64,000 nt of DNA from positions 33,481,106 to 33,545,105 of the forward strand of contig NC_092100.1 of the NCBI RefSeq assembly GCF_045679555.1, in the 5' to 3' direction. Position 1 is the stretch's first letter. Each line of letters begins with the position of its first letter. Both the position numbers and the translations under genes were made by a program. Under the pieces are notes generated by a model. That model saw only the letters and a list, made by a program, of their open reading frames with translations. It did no database searches and had not been told where the DNA came from. Source of the DNA: Salvelinus alpinus. Taxonomy: Eukaryota > Chordata > Actinopteri > Salmoniformes > Salmonidae. This document shows positions 21,850 to 62,286 of the stretch, in pieces.

Positions 21850-24610
21850 GTGTACTCAACTGTAAAATGTCACTATGGGTAACAGAATGCATAGGTTTTC
21901 ACACCAGATGCTACTGCCACAACAACAATCACTGAATCCCTGTTCACACGAACAAACCAATGTCTTTATCGGAGATGCTATTTGATTTGGTTAGTCAATG
22001 GTCAGACCAGGGGATTCTATTGGCAGTTTGGTCGATACCCTTTAACAACCCCTGACCAACCCAGCTGAAGAGACGCTGCATTAGTTTTAATTAGGAATTC
22101 ACCAGCATCATTCATTAGATCCTTTTTTCCTGCCACACCGTCACACAGATCCTATAATTACAGAGCATGTTGGAGGGGAATAATGCAGCTGGGCTTTGTG
22201 TGGGGTAGAGAAATGACTCAGGGAGGGAGAGAGGAGAAGGAGCGAGAAAGGGGGAGAGGAGTGCTATGGAATACTAACACACTTGCTGTCTGCAAAAAAA
22301 TCCAGGCTTCCTGTCTGACTCAATGCGTCATCGTTTGCCCATATACATCACTGTCTTCCAGACTTTTTTGCTTTGTCATTGGCTCGCCTTGGCGGGGATT
22401 TCTGCCCAGTGGTGGTTTTTGAGGCCGGTGCATCTCAGAACAATGTGTATTGTCTATTTACAGCTTTCATAAAATACAACTTATTCAAGTTGAATAAACA
22501 AAGTTTAATTCTAATTCTAAATGCAAGGTGAACAAGAATGTTTTATTATGATGGGATGTTATGTCAATACTCAGAGTGAGAGACTGTGATTGATCTTATT
22601 GAGGGATCTGTGTCCCATAGCTATTTTATAAGGATGTAATATGCATAATTGATAAGCGTGTGTGTGTGTGTCCTTGCGCAATGCATTGCCCCTTTGCGCT
22701 TCAATTTCTGCCCGGGGCAAGTAAGCAGGCATGTCGGGTTGAGTTGGATGTGAGGGAGAGGTCTAGAAGTGACAGTGACGATCGCCCATGGAGGTCCGCA
22801 AGCCCTAAGTCTTAATGTGAGAAAGGTCAGACTGTTAGCAGCGCTTGCTCGCACTGATATTTGGCACCCGGTAAGCCTTCTCTGACAGGGCTCTCTCTGA
22901 AGTGTGTTAGCTGGAGCCTGAGTAATGACGTTGAGGAGATTACTGATCAAAGAGACACTTCCTCTGCCATCACAGGCCCAATGAGGACAGAGAGAGTGAT
23001 TGAGGCTAACTCTAGCAGCCCACTGCCCTGGTCTAGCCTGGCCTGAGGTGACCTCCACTCACAGCTCAAGGGTCATACTGTTCTTAATGGTGAGGGGGAG
23101 GGACATGTCTTCTTGTCCTCTGGACTGGAGAGATCCATTGAGATCCAGTAGCAGCAGCAGCCATCAGGTGGTCTCCAGGCCAACAGCAGCATGTTACCCA
23201 CGCATGGTCAGTGTCTTATTCTCAGCAGACCTCAGCCCCCTCTGTGTCAGGAGCTCATTTAGGGAATCATCTGCTGTTCACCCACACATCACATTGTGCT
23301 TTGCATGCTTCAATCGTATGCGTTTAACGTTGACTGCTCCCCATCTGTCAGACTACCAAAAATAGGCATGCAGAGCTCTGACTGCACTGATGGCATCATG
23401 AACATCTCTGGTTGCTATGCAAATGTAGACAGTGGGAAATGCTAGAGATATCGATGTGCTGTAGATACAAATGTGGATTAATCAATAGGAGCGTGACAGA
23501 TTCATCTGACGCATGATACTTGTATGCTTGACCTGGAAGCGTGTTCCTTTAAAAGTTTGAGTGAAGACTTATGAGCTTATATGAGTTTGATTGTGATGAG
23601 CATGTGTGTTGACTGACCCCATTACTAAGCTCCATTAAACGGCCCCTAGTGATCCAGTGGGGAGGGAGAGAGGTGGCACGTGAGGCCTGTTTGTCCCTGG
23701 CATGGGGAGGGAGAAGGAGAGGGAGAGCAGTGAAGCGATCATTAATCTGCGTTCTCTCCCTGGCACTGATGTATCACCTCTTCATCCACATCCCAGTTAT
23801 TAGTAAGACTGGGAGATGCAATCCTCTTAATATGTCACACGTCATGCCTAGAAGGCACAACTTCAGCACCTGCATGTATCCTCTTCAGCTATTAAAATGC
23901 AATGGCACTGAGTGATAAACAGATCATTCACATGTATTGATTGCATTTCTTTTATAACATTGCTTTGAAGATTACTTTTTACGTTGGTACTGATTCAGGA
24001 TATTGTAATAATTGTTATCATTTAGTCTGTCGTTTCCTGATGTTGCACAGTAATCTGTGAGGGGTGCCAGTGTATCAGAATTCTAGTCCACCCAGTTTCG
24101 GTACACATGCTCATCACAGAAGCACTGCCATTATTCTAGTTAGCTGACTAACAGACACAGTGTTAAGCTGACAGCCTGACTGAGTCTGCAGTATATAACT
24201 CCCAGGTTGTCGGCTAGGTAGAGAGGTGTATTAGTTGCCTGCCTGCCAGATGGATCACCACCCTGTTCCAATGAGCTGTAATCATCCCTGGTTTGTGCTT
24301 CTGCTAATACCAGCAGCCCTTACAAATGCCTTAAGCTCCACCAGAGGGAAACAACTTATTATGGTGGTGTGCAATGTTTGCTGAAAATTCAAATAACTTA
24401 TCTTTCTGGAATAATTCAGAGAGGGTGGATATTATTATGGAAAACATGTTGATTTGAGTGACATTTCAAATAGTATAGAGCTGGGAGCATGATAGGTCTT
24501 TCAGTGGTGTATGAGCGAGGGAGGGGAAAACTGGTGCTGGTGCAGGTGGGCAGAGTCTCCCCTCCTCTTCTATCCTCTCCTCTGCCTTGCCTTCTCTTTG
24601 ATCTCCTCTT
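21850..24610. other. Non-coding stretch, nothing recognised
   Basis: Several short frames exist, but none has recognisable similarity or coherent splice context. No repeat family seen. Some of it may be conserved intronic regulatory DNA; this cannot be judged without alignment. Confidence 0.45.
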
Positions 24611-24614
24611 AACT

Positions 24615-25045
24615 AGAGTCGATACCCGCGACCTCGTGGAAATCTAATTAGCATAATCAAAAATCCGGGCTGTTTAATCTAGTGATATCTGTTGTTTTGC
24701 ATGGGCTCAATCCACCGCATCCGCCGATGTTGGCATCCGCATCTGCGGTGGAAGGTGGCAGAGCCACCCAAACGCTTTTGGCTACTAATGCTAATATGAC
24801 CCCTTTATGGAAAGATGAGACTCTCACAAGCACGATGGTGTTCTCCGTTTGTCTCTACGACCCCCACAAGCTTCACGGGACTTGTCTGAAGTAGGTACCG
24901 CCGATCTGCAAACTTCTATCTGAGGCGTACAAACAGTTTGGGCTACACAGTAATATGACCCCATAATCGAAAGGTGAGACTCTTACGAACACGTACATGC
25001 TGCCTCACAAGACTCATCTTAAGGTAGCCTGGTACCTGTTAAAAA
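24615..25045. repeat. Possible unclassified repeat
   Basis: GAAATCTAATTAGCATAATC and two related blocks (TGCTAATATGACCCCTTTAT at 24788; TACACAGTAATATGACCCCA at 24943, each followed by a GA-rich GAGACTCT... segment) suggest an internal duplication of a repeat. Family unknown. Confidence 0.35.
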
Positions 25046-25063
25046 AATGAATGGAATTATATA

Positions 25064-25608
25064 CACTGAGTGTACAAAACATTAGGAACACCTTCCTAAT
25101 ATTGAGTTGCACCCCCCTTTGCCGTCAGAACAGTCTCAATTTGTCGTGGCATGGATTCTACAAGGTGCCAAAAGCGTTCCACAGGGATGCTAGGCAATGT
25201 TGACTCCGATGCTTCCCATAATTGTATCAAGTTGGCTGGATGTCCTTTGGGTGGTGGACCATTCTTGATACACACGGGAAACTGTTGAGTGTGAAGAACC
25301 CAGCAGCGTTGCAGTTCTTGACACACTCAAACCGGTGTGTCTGGCACCTACTACCATACCCCGTTCAAAGGCACTTAAATGTTTTGTCACCCTCTGAATG
25401 GCACACATAAACAATCCATGTCTCAATTCTCTCAAAGCTTACAAGTCCTCCTTTAACTTGTCTCCTCCCCTTCATCTACACTGATTGAAGTGGATTTAAC
25501 AAGTGACAAATGATCGCTCAATAAGGGATCATAGCTTTCACCTGGATTCACCTGGTCAGTCTTTGTCATGGAAAGAGCAGGTGTACCTAATATTTTGTAC
25601 ACTCAGTC
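25064..25608 (-). mobile_element. Short Tc1-type element, 545 bp
   Basis: Ends CACTGAGTGTACAAAACATT and AATATTTTGTACACTCAGT, flanked by TA. On the - strand, 25190-25435 encodes a helix-turn-helix piece (LSAFERGMVVGARHTGLSVS, then [10 protein letters not shown]), more complete than in the copy at 15929. No catalytic domain is present. Confidence 0.82.
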
Positions 25609-25609
25609 T

Positions 25610-49587
<23,978 letters not shown>

Positions 49588-52500
49588 GAGAGAGTGAGGC
49601 CATAGAGTGCGTAAGCCCATTCGGGGGTTTGAGAAGACGATTAAGGCTCCGGAGAGATGGAGGGCAGCCCCGTCCCAACCATGAACCCAGCTTCTCTCAT
49701 GATACTCCTGCTGACATACACCTCGGACCACTCCTGGAATCACTGTGCCAGGAGTTTCTCTCTCTCTCCCTCCATTTTGAGTTACTCCCCCTTTTTTTCC
49801 CTTTACGTTAGTTTCTTTTTTACAAAGCCAGAAGACATTTTTGCATTTCTTTTTATTTCAGGTCATTTCAGGTATTTTATTTTTTCAAAAAATATAAACA
49901 AAAAAATATTAAACTGAAATCAAAGAACTGAAGTATTTTAGAACGTTACTTTTTAGGAAGTAGACATTTTGTTGCAACGAATGAAAGTTGCCTTCATTTA
50001 CTATTTATTGTTTGGAACATAAAACATTTGCATATGGGAGGAATATGTTGCAAGGATATCAGGAAAGCCACCAAGTCATTGAAATGGTTCAGAACGAAGT
50101 GAGCTAGATACAGTTTTGAAAACATCCATCCCAATCAATACATCTTTAATGATTTTCATTGGATGGCCATCAATCAGAACACCTTATGTGAGGGAAATTA
50201 GAGCAATGTGCATTGTGTCTGTCTGTCAAAGTGCAAGTGATTGAAATTGAGTAAGTCAGGATGATTACCAAATGCCTTTTATGAAGAAAAAAGTAGATGA
50301 CATGAAGACCGTTTTGAATTTGGCGGATTGTTTTAAAGTTATAATTTAGTGGAAATGCAACTACTGTATGTGTTTAAAGTAGAAACTGTGAAGTTTTATA
50401 AAGGATACAGGATAAACCAGTAACCATGGTGTTTTGTGACCCCATTGTGTCAGTAGCTGTTAGAAGTGTTGATGATCAACCTCATGGAAACACTCACTAG
50501 CACCAATAGGACCAGTCTAGGTAGATGTGCAATACTCTTATTGTTAAATACTTCAGTACTTTTGAATGAGTGCATTTGTTTTGTCATATTTCTTAATTTA
50601 GTTGTGTCTACATGTCTTTATTATGTTAAGATCTGATGAAATTTAAGGATTTCTTTGTATAAAGAATTTATGGTTTATTTTAGTTACATATCAACCTTGC
50701 TCTTAAGTTTGTGTATATCACACTACAATTAATTGTTAGCATAAGAATTACAATGATGTACTTTTTGTACAAAGTAGTTTGTTTCCTAATATATTGACAG
50801 TTTTTCCATGTATATTTTAACAGAACTGAAATGTTATTTTGTTAATGAAGATTAAATTATACATTTTTTAGCGCTGTGTTTCAAGTGAGGTCTAGCATTT
50901 ATGGACATATTGGAAGGGGGGTTTAACTCAGAAACAGGTATTTTATCCAGATCCACTGACTCTCCACAGATCACACCTCTCTCACTCCACCAGCAATGAA
51001 AAATCAGTCACTGTATGCACGCTTTTTAGAAGTCAATACAACTATTTCCAATGCCCACTATGGGCCAGGAAGGCACAACAGATGGTGGAGGAACAATACA
51101 TATTTTAGAAAGTAGGCTGGACTACAATACCAACAGAAAAAGCATAGTCAGTCCAAAGACATGCCTGTAAACATCACAACAAATGCAGATAGTCAATAGT
51201 TTTCCAAAGTTTGAGTGGTGACTGTACAGACTCTTCTGCCTCATAGCTCAAATGAGCAATAATTCTGCTGTCATGGCTGCTGGATTCTGGGTAAAATCTG
51301 TTTTTGTGTTTTTGTCTACCTCCTCTACTGTACCTGGTGCAGGTGTGAGTGTGTTTGTGTGTTTGTATGTAGGAATGTAACAAACTTCAAGATGATAATG
51401 TGAAGTGTTGACAGAAAAATATGGTCTTATTTTTGAAAAGGGAGAATAAAAGAGAGTGATAAGTAAGAGAGATTGGAAAGAAAGAGATTGAGTGAGAAAG
51501 AGGTACACGGGACGTCAGAAGAGGTAAGCAATGAGGAACTGGTGAGTGACCAGCCTCACATGAAAGTGGCCGGTACAAGTATAGTCAAAGGGGAATGCAT
51601 ATGTGAGCACTTGGTGCTTGTGATTCAATTGGCAGTACAGCCATGCCTGTTTTGGCCTGTTATTTAACACCATGACCTCCATACAGCTGATCCATCCTCT
51701 GATCCCCCAGCGGTGCTGTTGCCTGCTCTGCCCTGGGGAACCCAGCCTGGGCCCATGTAACCAGAGCACTGTAGCCCCTGGCCCTAAGTGTAGTCTGTCT
51801 CCCAACAGCACCCTGCTAGTTGAGGTAGACCCAGCAATGAAGACACTACAGCATACTGTAGTGCTATGGCTGGGTGTCTACTGTATTCATAGCCATTTCA
51901 GTTCTTAACCCTCAATCAACCGGGTGGATCCCAGACATCTGTGGTGATAAATATCCATGTTTATGGCACAGGGGTGGTAAAAGCAGCCCTTAGTAGCAAA
52001 TCTGATGCAGCAACCGTTATATACCGTATAAAGGCAGAAATCCCTGAGTCAAATATGCATGCTCTCTATGCTCGTATACCATGCATGCACTTCCAATGAA
52101 CAACAGATACAAGGATGGAGGATGACTTGAAAGGTTGAATTTGTCTGTACCTGGACGGGGAGTGTAGATCCGATATGCAAGATAACGGTACTGTTTCATT
52201 GTTTTATGCATTCATATTTCCTATTTATTACTTGCCTAAAGCTAAATACTGTAAAGGTCAACAGGACAGTAGGCAGAGTATGTTAGTGTTACTTCTTAAA
52301 TGTCAGGGAACTGGAAGAGCTAAAAGGGAAATGTCAATTGATGGTCTACGTTCGTATGCATTAGCATTATGTAGCTTCAAATGTCTTTCCAAGCATGCAC
52401 CAATTAAGGCAGCATCATTCAATGAGCAATAATCAGTCAAACTGTAAGAGCAAATGGACATAGAAATGTAAACAGGAGTCTTACACTGGACATTGTGCTG

Positions 52501-54004
52501 TTGGTTTTTGCAGTGTCAAAAATCTGTCTACTGTCGCTGTATCTACAAAACCAACAAGAGCTCATGGTATGCTCCTTTTCCTTTTTTATAAAAACAGTAA
52601 TAATGTGAAGACAAATGCAGTTATCATTATTCTTAGTATTTACCACATTTTATAGTGTTTCTTTCATTGTTAGTGCTCTTGTTGGGATGTTAGCCTTCAG
52701 AGTTTTGTTCAACAGTACTTCAATGTGACCGAAGCGTCTTTCCCTGTGCCTGGAATCTTTAGTACCTAACAGCTCTGCATTTTACAAAAGGGGCAAATGA
52801 GTGAATGGACATAGACATATATTCAGTGCATCCTCCTCATAAAGTATGGACGAACCTTTCATTTCACAGACTCAAAGGGAAAACACTGCTTGCTGTGTAG
52901 CTTTGACTTCTCATGCTGTAGATGTTGTGTTAATATAGGGTGGTGGTTACTGATCCCATGTCATGTTTATGGTCAGCACTTATGGCAGCGTGAGTCATCT
53001 GTGTGTCTGGGGGAAAGTTCTGTAGTTGTCTCCACCTGTATCTGTCTGTACAGGTATGTTGCCTTTGAAAAACCTTGAAACTATACAGTACCTTTGGTCT
53101 GGTGATGTCATGTTTAAATTATTTTATTTGACTGATCTCTATTGAGAACTGGCTGTAGTACTTGTTTGTCTGGTAGGTGTTTCAGACTCTTGCTGGTAGT
53201 TTGTTAAACAGTATGGAATTGTTCTGATGTTATCTTTGGACATCTGCTATGGTTTACATGCAGTATGTTGGCAATCATTCTGCAGTTAAGTTTATAGGAC
53301 AAACTACATTAATTTCAAATGACATTAATTTCAAAAGTCAATACACTGGCCATACACAAAGTCTGAACTGGAAACCACAGGCTAATACATAACATTGACT
53401 GGCTATTATTCTGATAAAAGGAGGTGCAAGATATTCTACATATGATGGCTGTTTGCCAGTGACATGAAGAGTAAACAGTAGCCAAGCAAAAAGGACAGCT
53501 TGAAAAAGAATATGCTAGTTTGACTGCATACAAGGTAAATGGCATTGAGCGGTCTTTTCCTGAAGGTCCCCTTTACTCTCACAGTAATACTACTTAACAA
53601 GTAGAGGGCAAACAGAGCAGCTGAGGGAGTTAATAAAATCACTCATACTATTGTCACCTTGTAATATGCTTCTACCCCCTCACCAGCTCCCAAGCAAACA
53701 GACGCTCACACAGCCATGCATATACATGTAAATAAGTGTATATGCATACCAGTGTCTGTCGGCATGTCTTATGTATTCTGCATCTTTCCATGTCAGGACT
53801 GAAGGTTGCTGTTTATTTACGTAATATATGAATATACAAATATATACAAATGTATGTGCCAAATCCAGTCCTTGTTCAGTCTCATCCATTCCGAACCCAT
53901 GTTTGTACTGTAGGAAACCTTCTGTACAACACAGTATAAAATATTGTTTCTCTCTGATAGTCCCTTGTAACTGGTGCCATTAAACTACTCAAACTTGAAA
54001 TAAA
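49588..54004 (+). other. frmd5: Probable frmd5 3' UTR
   Basis: After the stop there is A/T-rich sequence without repeats until about 54790. An ATTAAA lies near 50852 (GAAGATTAAATTATAC), and a better signal lies near 54000. Two poly(A) sites are therefore possible. The extent is inference from composition and the lack of other genes. Confidence 0.45.
53999..54004 (+). promoter_or_regulatory. frmd5: Possible distal polyadenylation signal of frmd5
   Basis: AATAAA in the context CTTGAAATAAACATTGG, followed after 20-40 nt by a GT/T-rich stretch (GGATTCTTGTGGTTTATGG). This arrangement fits a cleavage site; not proven. Confidence 0.45.
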
Positions 54005-54796
54005 CATTGGATAAAAATGTAAAGTGGATTCTTGTGGTTTATGGCTCTTCACTGCACATTCCCATCAATGCAATTAAAATGTCAAATGTTGTATAATCTT
54101 TCCATGAAAACAGTATGTCTCCGATAGATTTTCTGAAAGTTCATACTATACTGACGTCTAAAGGAAACCTCTTCATATTGCATGTTTTGGGGGTAAATGG
54201 CAGTAAGTACAGTATTCGAAGTAGGTGTTCAAGACAACAAAAAATCAACACAATCTCTCAAATGAGCTTTGTTCAGGTGAAAGCAGGTGAGCAATATCAC
54301 ATTTAGGAATCATATTTTCAGGAGCCTTTATTAAAAGTGGAAACCTTCACAGCTGAAAGGATAAAACTAAGAAATATTGTTAAAGAAAAAAACAATGATA
54401 AATAGACAGACTGGAAGACAAAGATAACGCTGTAGAAAAATACACATTGTGCAAAAACAGTTAAAATGTAACAAGTAAATCATTTACAGTAAATTGTAAA
54501 CAAAATGAGTCAGTCTCAAATGATGTACTGTTGCCTATGACTACGATTGTTTTGCTATTCCACGGAGTCCCTCTGTTGGACTCCAGGTATACACCTACAG
54601 TGCAGAAAAGGCTGGTTTGAGGAATGACCAGCTGTTGGTCTGTGGTGTGGGGAGGGCCATGAAGCTGGGGCTCCATCCCACTGGGGGGGCTGCTGCTGCT
54701 GGCCTTGAGCCTCGTCCTGCTAAGACCCTTCCTGCTGAGCCCCGGCCTTTAGATTCACCTCTGGAGTTAGACCCTGCCCCATAACCTCATAAGACT

Positions 54797-54903
54797 TTTC
54801 AAATCAAATGTATTTATAAAGCCCTTCTTACATCAGCTGATATCTCAAAGTGCTGTACAGAAACCCAGCCTAAAACAGCAAGCAATGCAGGTGTAGAAGC
54901 ACT
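54797..54903 (-). mobile_element. LINE 3' tail fragment
   Basis: TCAAATCAAATGTATTTATAA, then TATCTCAAAGTGCTGTACAG and ACCCAGCCTAAAACAGCAAG, a 3' end common in fish LINE copies. Only about 107 bp remain. Confidence 0.6.
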
Positions 54904-55207
54904 TTTGAGACATAACACGAACCCTTTCAACTTTTTGAATTTCCAGAATGCAGGGGCCTTCTCTGCTGTTATTGTTGAAATAACTGGATGACCCAGTGTC
55001 TTTCTCTTGGTCTCTGCGGCCTCGCGTCATGTCTATCCATGCCATAGTAGAGCTTCCAGTGGTGTCAGCCGACTGCTCCTCAGCTGCAAAGAGGTTCAGA
55101 CAGCGTTAACAGAAACCAACCACTCTACAGGTCAAACAGCAGGGCACAAATATGACTGACCAACATCTTTGTATTTAATTTTGGTTAATTCAGCAGGATT
55201 TTATATA

Positions 55208-56732
<1,525 letters not shown>

Positions 56733-56780
<48 letters not shown>
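56733..56780. repeat. TA and GA microsatellite
   Basis: About 16 TA units and then about 9 GA units next to the Tc1 end. Confidence 0.95.
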
Positions 56781-56782
<2 letters not shown>

Positions 56783-57136
56783 ACATCCCTGGTCATCCGT
56801 ACTGCCTCTGATTTGGTGGACTAACTAAACACAAATACTTAATTTAAAAACTATGTCTGAGTGTTGGAGTGTGCCCCTAGCTATCCATAAATGTAAAGAA
56901 TAAAATTGTGCCATCTGGCTTGCTTAATATAAGGAATTTGAAATGATTTATATACTTTTGATACTCAAGTATATTTTAGCAATTACATTTACTTTTGATA
57001 CTTAAGTATATTTAAAACCAAATATTTGTTTACTTTTACACAAATAGTATTTTACTAGGTGACTGACTTGAGTAATTTTCTATTAAGGTCTACCTTTTAC
57101 TCAAGTATGACAATTGGATACTTTTTCCACCACTGG
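56780..57136. mobile_element. Truncated palindromic element
   Basis: Corresponds to the right part of the element at 13189-14201 (GAACATCCCTGGTCATCC, TGATACTTAAGTATATTT) and ends TACTTTTTCCACCACTG. The left part is missing at the microsatellite/Tc1 boundary. Confidence 0.65.
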
Positions 57137-57217
57137 AAAGCAGCACTCCTACTCACTCCATTGTCGACACTAAACAAATCTGTAGGCATATATCAATATC
57201 TTTAATAATATCATATT

Positions 57218-58410
57218 CAGTGCTTTCAGGAAAGTATTCAGACCCATTTGACTTTTTTCACATTGTTAAGTTACAGCTTTATTCTAAAATTGATTAAATA
57301 AAAAACTAAATCCTCAGCAATCTACACACAATACCCCATAATGCCAAAACTTATTTACATAAGTATTCAGACGCTTTGCTATGATACTTGAAATTGAGCT
57401 CAGGTGCATCCTGTTGCCATTGATTATCCTTGAGATGTTTCTACAACTTGATTGGAGTCCACGTGTGGTACATTTAATTGATTGGACATGATTTGGAAAG
57501 GCACACACCTGTCTATATAAGGTCCCACAGTTGACAGTGCATGTCAGAGCAAAAACCAAGCCATGAGGTCAAAGGAATTGTCCTTAGAGCTCCGAGACAG
57601 GATTGTGTCGAAACACAGATCTGGGGAAGGGTACCAACAAATTTCTACAGCATTGAAGGTCCCCAAGAACACAGTGGTCTTCATAATTCTTTAATGAAAG
57701 AAGTTTGGAACCACCGAGACTCTTCCTAGAGCTAGCCACCCTGCCAAACTGAGCAATCAGGGGAGAAGGGCCTTGGTCAAGGAGGTGATCAAGAACTCGA
57801 TAGTCACTTGACAGAGCTCTAGAGTTCCTCTGTGGAGATGGGAGAACCTTCCAGAAGGACAACCATCTCTGCAGCACTCCACCAAGCAGGCCTTAATGGT
57901 AGAGTGGCCAGACAGAAGTCACTCCTCTGTAAAAAAGGCACATGACAGCCCACTTGGAGTTTGCCAAAAGGCACCTAAAGACTCTCAGACCATGAGAAAC
58001 AAGATTCTCTGCTCTGATGAAACGAAGATTGAACTCTTTGGCCTGAATGCCAAGCGTCACATTTGGAAGAAACCTGGCACCATCCCTACTGTGAAGCATG
58101 GGGGTGGCAGCATCATGCTGTGGGGGTGTTTCTCATGGTCAGGGACTGGGAAACTAGTCAGGGTCGAGGCAAAGATGAACAGAGGAAAGTACTGCGAGAT
58201 CCTTGATGAAGAGTGCTCTGGACCTCAGCCTTGGGCGAAGGTTCACCTTCCAACAGGACAACAACCCTATGCACACAGCCAAGACAACACAGGAGTGGCT
58301 TCGGAACAAGTCTGTGAATGTCCTTGAGTGGCCCAGCCAGAGCCCGGACTTGAACCCGATCGAACATCTCTGGAGAAACCTGAAAATAGCTGTGCAGCAA
58401 TGCTCCCCAG
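57218..58410 (+). mobile_element. Tc1-like element, 3'-truncated
   Basis: The left end CAGTGCTTTCAGGAAAGTAT matches the family at 30748-32261. The transposase on the + strand is decayed. Sequence stops at about 58410, inside the coding region ([10 protein letters not shown]), where an LTR-like segment begins; the right inverted repeat is missing. Confidence 0.85.
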
Positions 58411-58436
58411 TGTTAGCAGTTGTTACTCTTCAATAA
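57541..58436 (+). pseudogene. Tc1 transposase relic
   Basis: Frames at 57541-57729 (MSEQKPSHEVKGIVLRAPRQ), 57896-58327 ([20 protein letters not shown], first catalytic Asp), and 58203-58436 ([18 protein letters not shown], then [15 protein letters not shown]). In the second motif the aspartate-proline context has become DNNPMH. Several frameshifts plus loss of the C-terminus make it inactive. Confidence 0.88.
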
Positions 58437-58730
58437 CACAGACTCCAAAGCAAATCAGGGGGAGAGAAATAGGTTTATTTAAAGAGGACAAATCATAGAT
58501 GTAATGCTGAGAGATAGATGTTCATTCTCCCGTCCTCAGTGATTCTCTCCACAGAACAAAGTGACAGGGTGTAGTTTTATACCCCCAACCCTAGTCTGTG
58601 GTTGTCCAATTACAATTCCTGGCAATACAATTGGGCCAATGGCCAAATAACAAGTATCCTGTTTCAGGCTCAATGCCTAGACAAATTCCTCCCATGTCTC
58701 TGACCCATTGATCATTAATTCCCTATTACA
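58411..58730 (-). mobile_element. LTR-like segment
   Basis: Read on the - strand it starts TGTAATAGGGAATTAATGAT and ends AACTGCTAACA, so TG...CA ends. A TATA box (GGGGTATAAAAC, near 58580) and an AATAAA (TTTAAATAAACC, near 58475) lie in the order expected for a promoter and poly(A) signal within an LTR. No 5-bp duplication is seen, possibly because flanking DNA was lost. Confidence 0.5.
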
Positions 58731-59280
58731 GAAAAAACACTTTCCATTGATTTGATAGCGCAGTCTGACTGAGCGGTGGTAGGCAGCAGCAGGCTCGTAA
58801 GCATTCCTTCAAACAGCACTTTCCTGCGTTTGCCAGCAGCTCTTCGAAATGCTTCAAGCATTGCGCTGTTTATGACTTCAAGCCTATCAACTCCCGAGAT
58901 TAGGCTGGCAATACTAAAGTACCTATTAGAACATCCAATAGTCAAAGGTATATGAAATACAAATGGTATAGAGAGAAATAGTCCTATAATAAACTACAAC
59001 CTAAAACTTCTTACCTGGGAATATTGAAGACTCATGTTAAAAGGAACCACCAGCTTTCATATGTTCTCATGTTCTGAGCAAGGAACTTAAACATTAGATT
59101 TTTTACATGGCACATATTGCACTTTTACTTTCTTCTCCAACACTTTGTTTTTGCATTATTTAAACCAAATTGAACATGTTTAATTATTTATTTGAGACTA
59201 AATTGATTTTATTGATGTATTATATTAAGTTAAAATAATTGTTCATTGAGTATTGTTGTAATTGTCATTACTACAAATAT
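58731..59280. other. Unclassified repeat-like stretch
   Basis: Begins with a segment on either strand (TTCAAACAGCACTTTCCTGC, TTCAAGCATTGCGCTG, CTATCAACTCCCGAG) that I recognise as a recurrent salmonid repeat, but I cannot classify it. The A/T-rich rest shows nothing. Confidence 0.35.
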
Positions 59281-59289
59281 ATATATATA

Positions 59290-60898
<1,609 letters not shown>

Positions 60899-60940
<42 letters not shown>

Positions 60941-60942
60941 AA
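60899..60942. repeat. TA microsatellite
   Basis: About 20 TA units at the insertion site of transposon B, with one break (ATATTATA). Confidence 0.95.
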
Positions 60943-61040
60943 CAAATCGGCCGATTAATCGGTATCGGCATATTTTGGTCCTCCAATAATCGGTATAGGC
61001 GTTGGAAAATCATAATCATTCGACCTCTAATTTCAACTCA
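60943..61040. repeat. Terminal fragment of an unclassified transposon
   Basis: AAATCGGCCGATTAATCGGT, then GGTCCTCCAATAATCGGTAT and ATCATTCGACCTCTAA. AATCGG motifs in this arrangement recur in salmonid genomes; family not assigned. The following 61041-61376 shows nothing certain. Confidence 0.4.
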
Positions 61041-61376
61041 TCGTTACCACTTGCATTACATGGGACGTGTAAATTCACTCACAGGAGACGATGAAGATGC
61101 ATCATCCTCTCACTCCTCCGTAAAATAAATTAGACTGCAGCTAACCACAGCACACAAAAATAACATAGGTACCGAGAGCCGGGAAAGACAGCAAACTGCC
61201 AAACCAGTAGTCTTTACCTGCCGTTGCTCGCTTTGTGACTGACAGGAACCTGTCCTATCAATAGATCACTAGAAGATGCATATTGTTCATTCTAGCAGAA
61301 GTCTACACAGACTTTTCTGACTAGCGAATTTAAACTTTTAAAATGAAAGGAAGCCTAGTTAAAGTGGAAAAAGTAG

Positions 61377-61660
61377 CTAGATTACAATGAAGGCTGGTGG
61401 CTGGTGCATATGGAAAACACTGCTATTGAAGAGTATGTCTTCACATGAAGCCAGTGTGTGATGTGTGTGTCCCCCTAGGATGTTTATGGCATTGAGTCCA
61501 GTAGAGCTGTAGGCCACTGCCTGGCCATTGGCTGTGATGTACAGGTCCTCCACCAGGAGGTGATCCAGCGCAAGCTTCTTGAACAGCCTGTCAGCGTTGT
61601 GTCTGGAGAAGGCCGCTCCAAACCCAAACATCCCCGATTGGAAACGGGCAGTTTTAGTGC
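61377..61660 (-). pseudogene. blm: blm exon remnant: RQC winged helix
   Basis: After acceptor CTGATAG: TKTARFQSGMFGFGAAFSRH then NADRLFKKLALDHLLVEDLY and ITANGQAVAY...NILGG. This is the best-preserved exon and open over its conserved part. The tail after NILGG does not match the family, so the donor is lost or the gene is truncated here; HRDC is not seen. Confidence 0.85.
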
Positions 61661-61745
61661 CTATCAGAACACATTGTTGGTTTCTCAGAACACATACAGC
61701 CATTGTTAATGCTGAATTTGAGTGACGCTACACTTTACTGCTTAC

Positions 61746-61800
61746 CCAATAAAATGTCCACCAGCATGTTCAGAGTCAGTCGGTTTTGGTTCGCAGATTT
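61746..61800 (-). pseudogene. blm: blm exon remnant: RQC winged-helix start
   Basis: NRLTLNMLVDILLG followed by donor GTAAGC. Only the 3' end of this exon is recognisable; the zinc-binding region that should precede it is not found. Confidence 0.75.
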
Positions 61801-62009
61801 GCCATATCTGGATCCAACTTTTCACACTTTGACTTACAGGATTTTAGACCCTTCCATGAAACTTGCAATACTTTCACAGAAATGTTCCAATGTGTGTGTG
61901 TTATAACACATACAAACTTGCAGAGTATTCTTTGTAAGAAGATGTAGGCCTATATAGTCAGAATTCAGATACGTACCTGGTAAAATAAGGATTAAGTAAA
62001 AAAAATCTC

Positions 62010-62221
<212 letters not shown>

Positions 62222-62286
62222 TTAACCTCTTCATGAAGTTAGTGGAAGGTTATTAGTGATGTTAACATCTGTTGAGATCACCTCAC

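Noticed and set aside
61817..61900. Possible BLM zinc-binding exon (HFCESIAS on the - strand)
   Set aside because: The match to the expected HYCENI segment is only a few residues and the other cysteines are missing; too weak to annotate.
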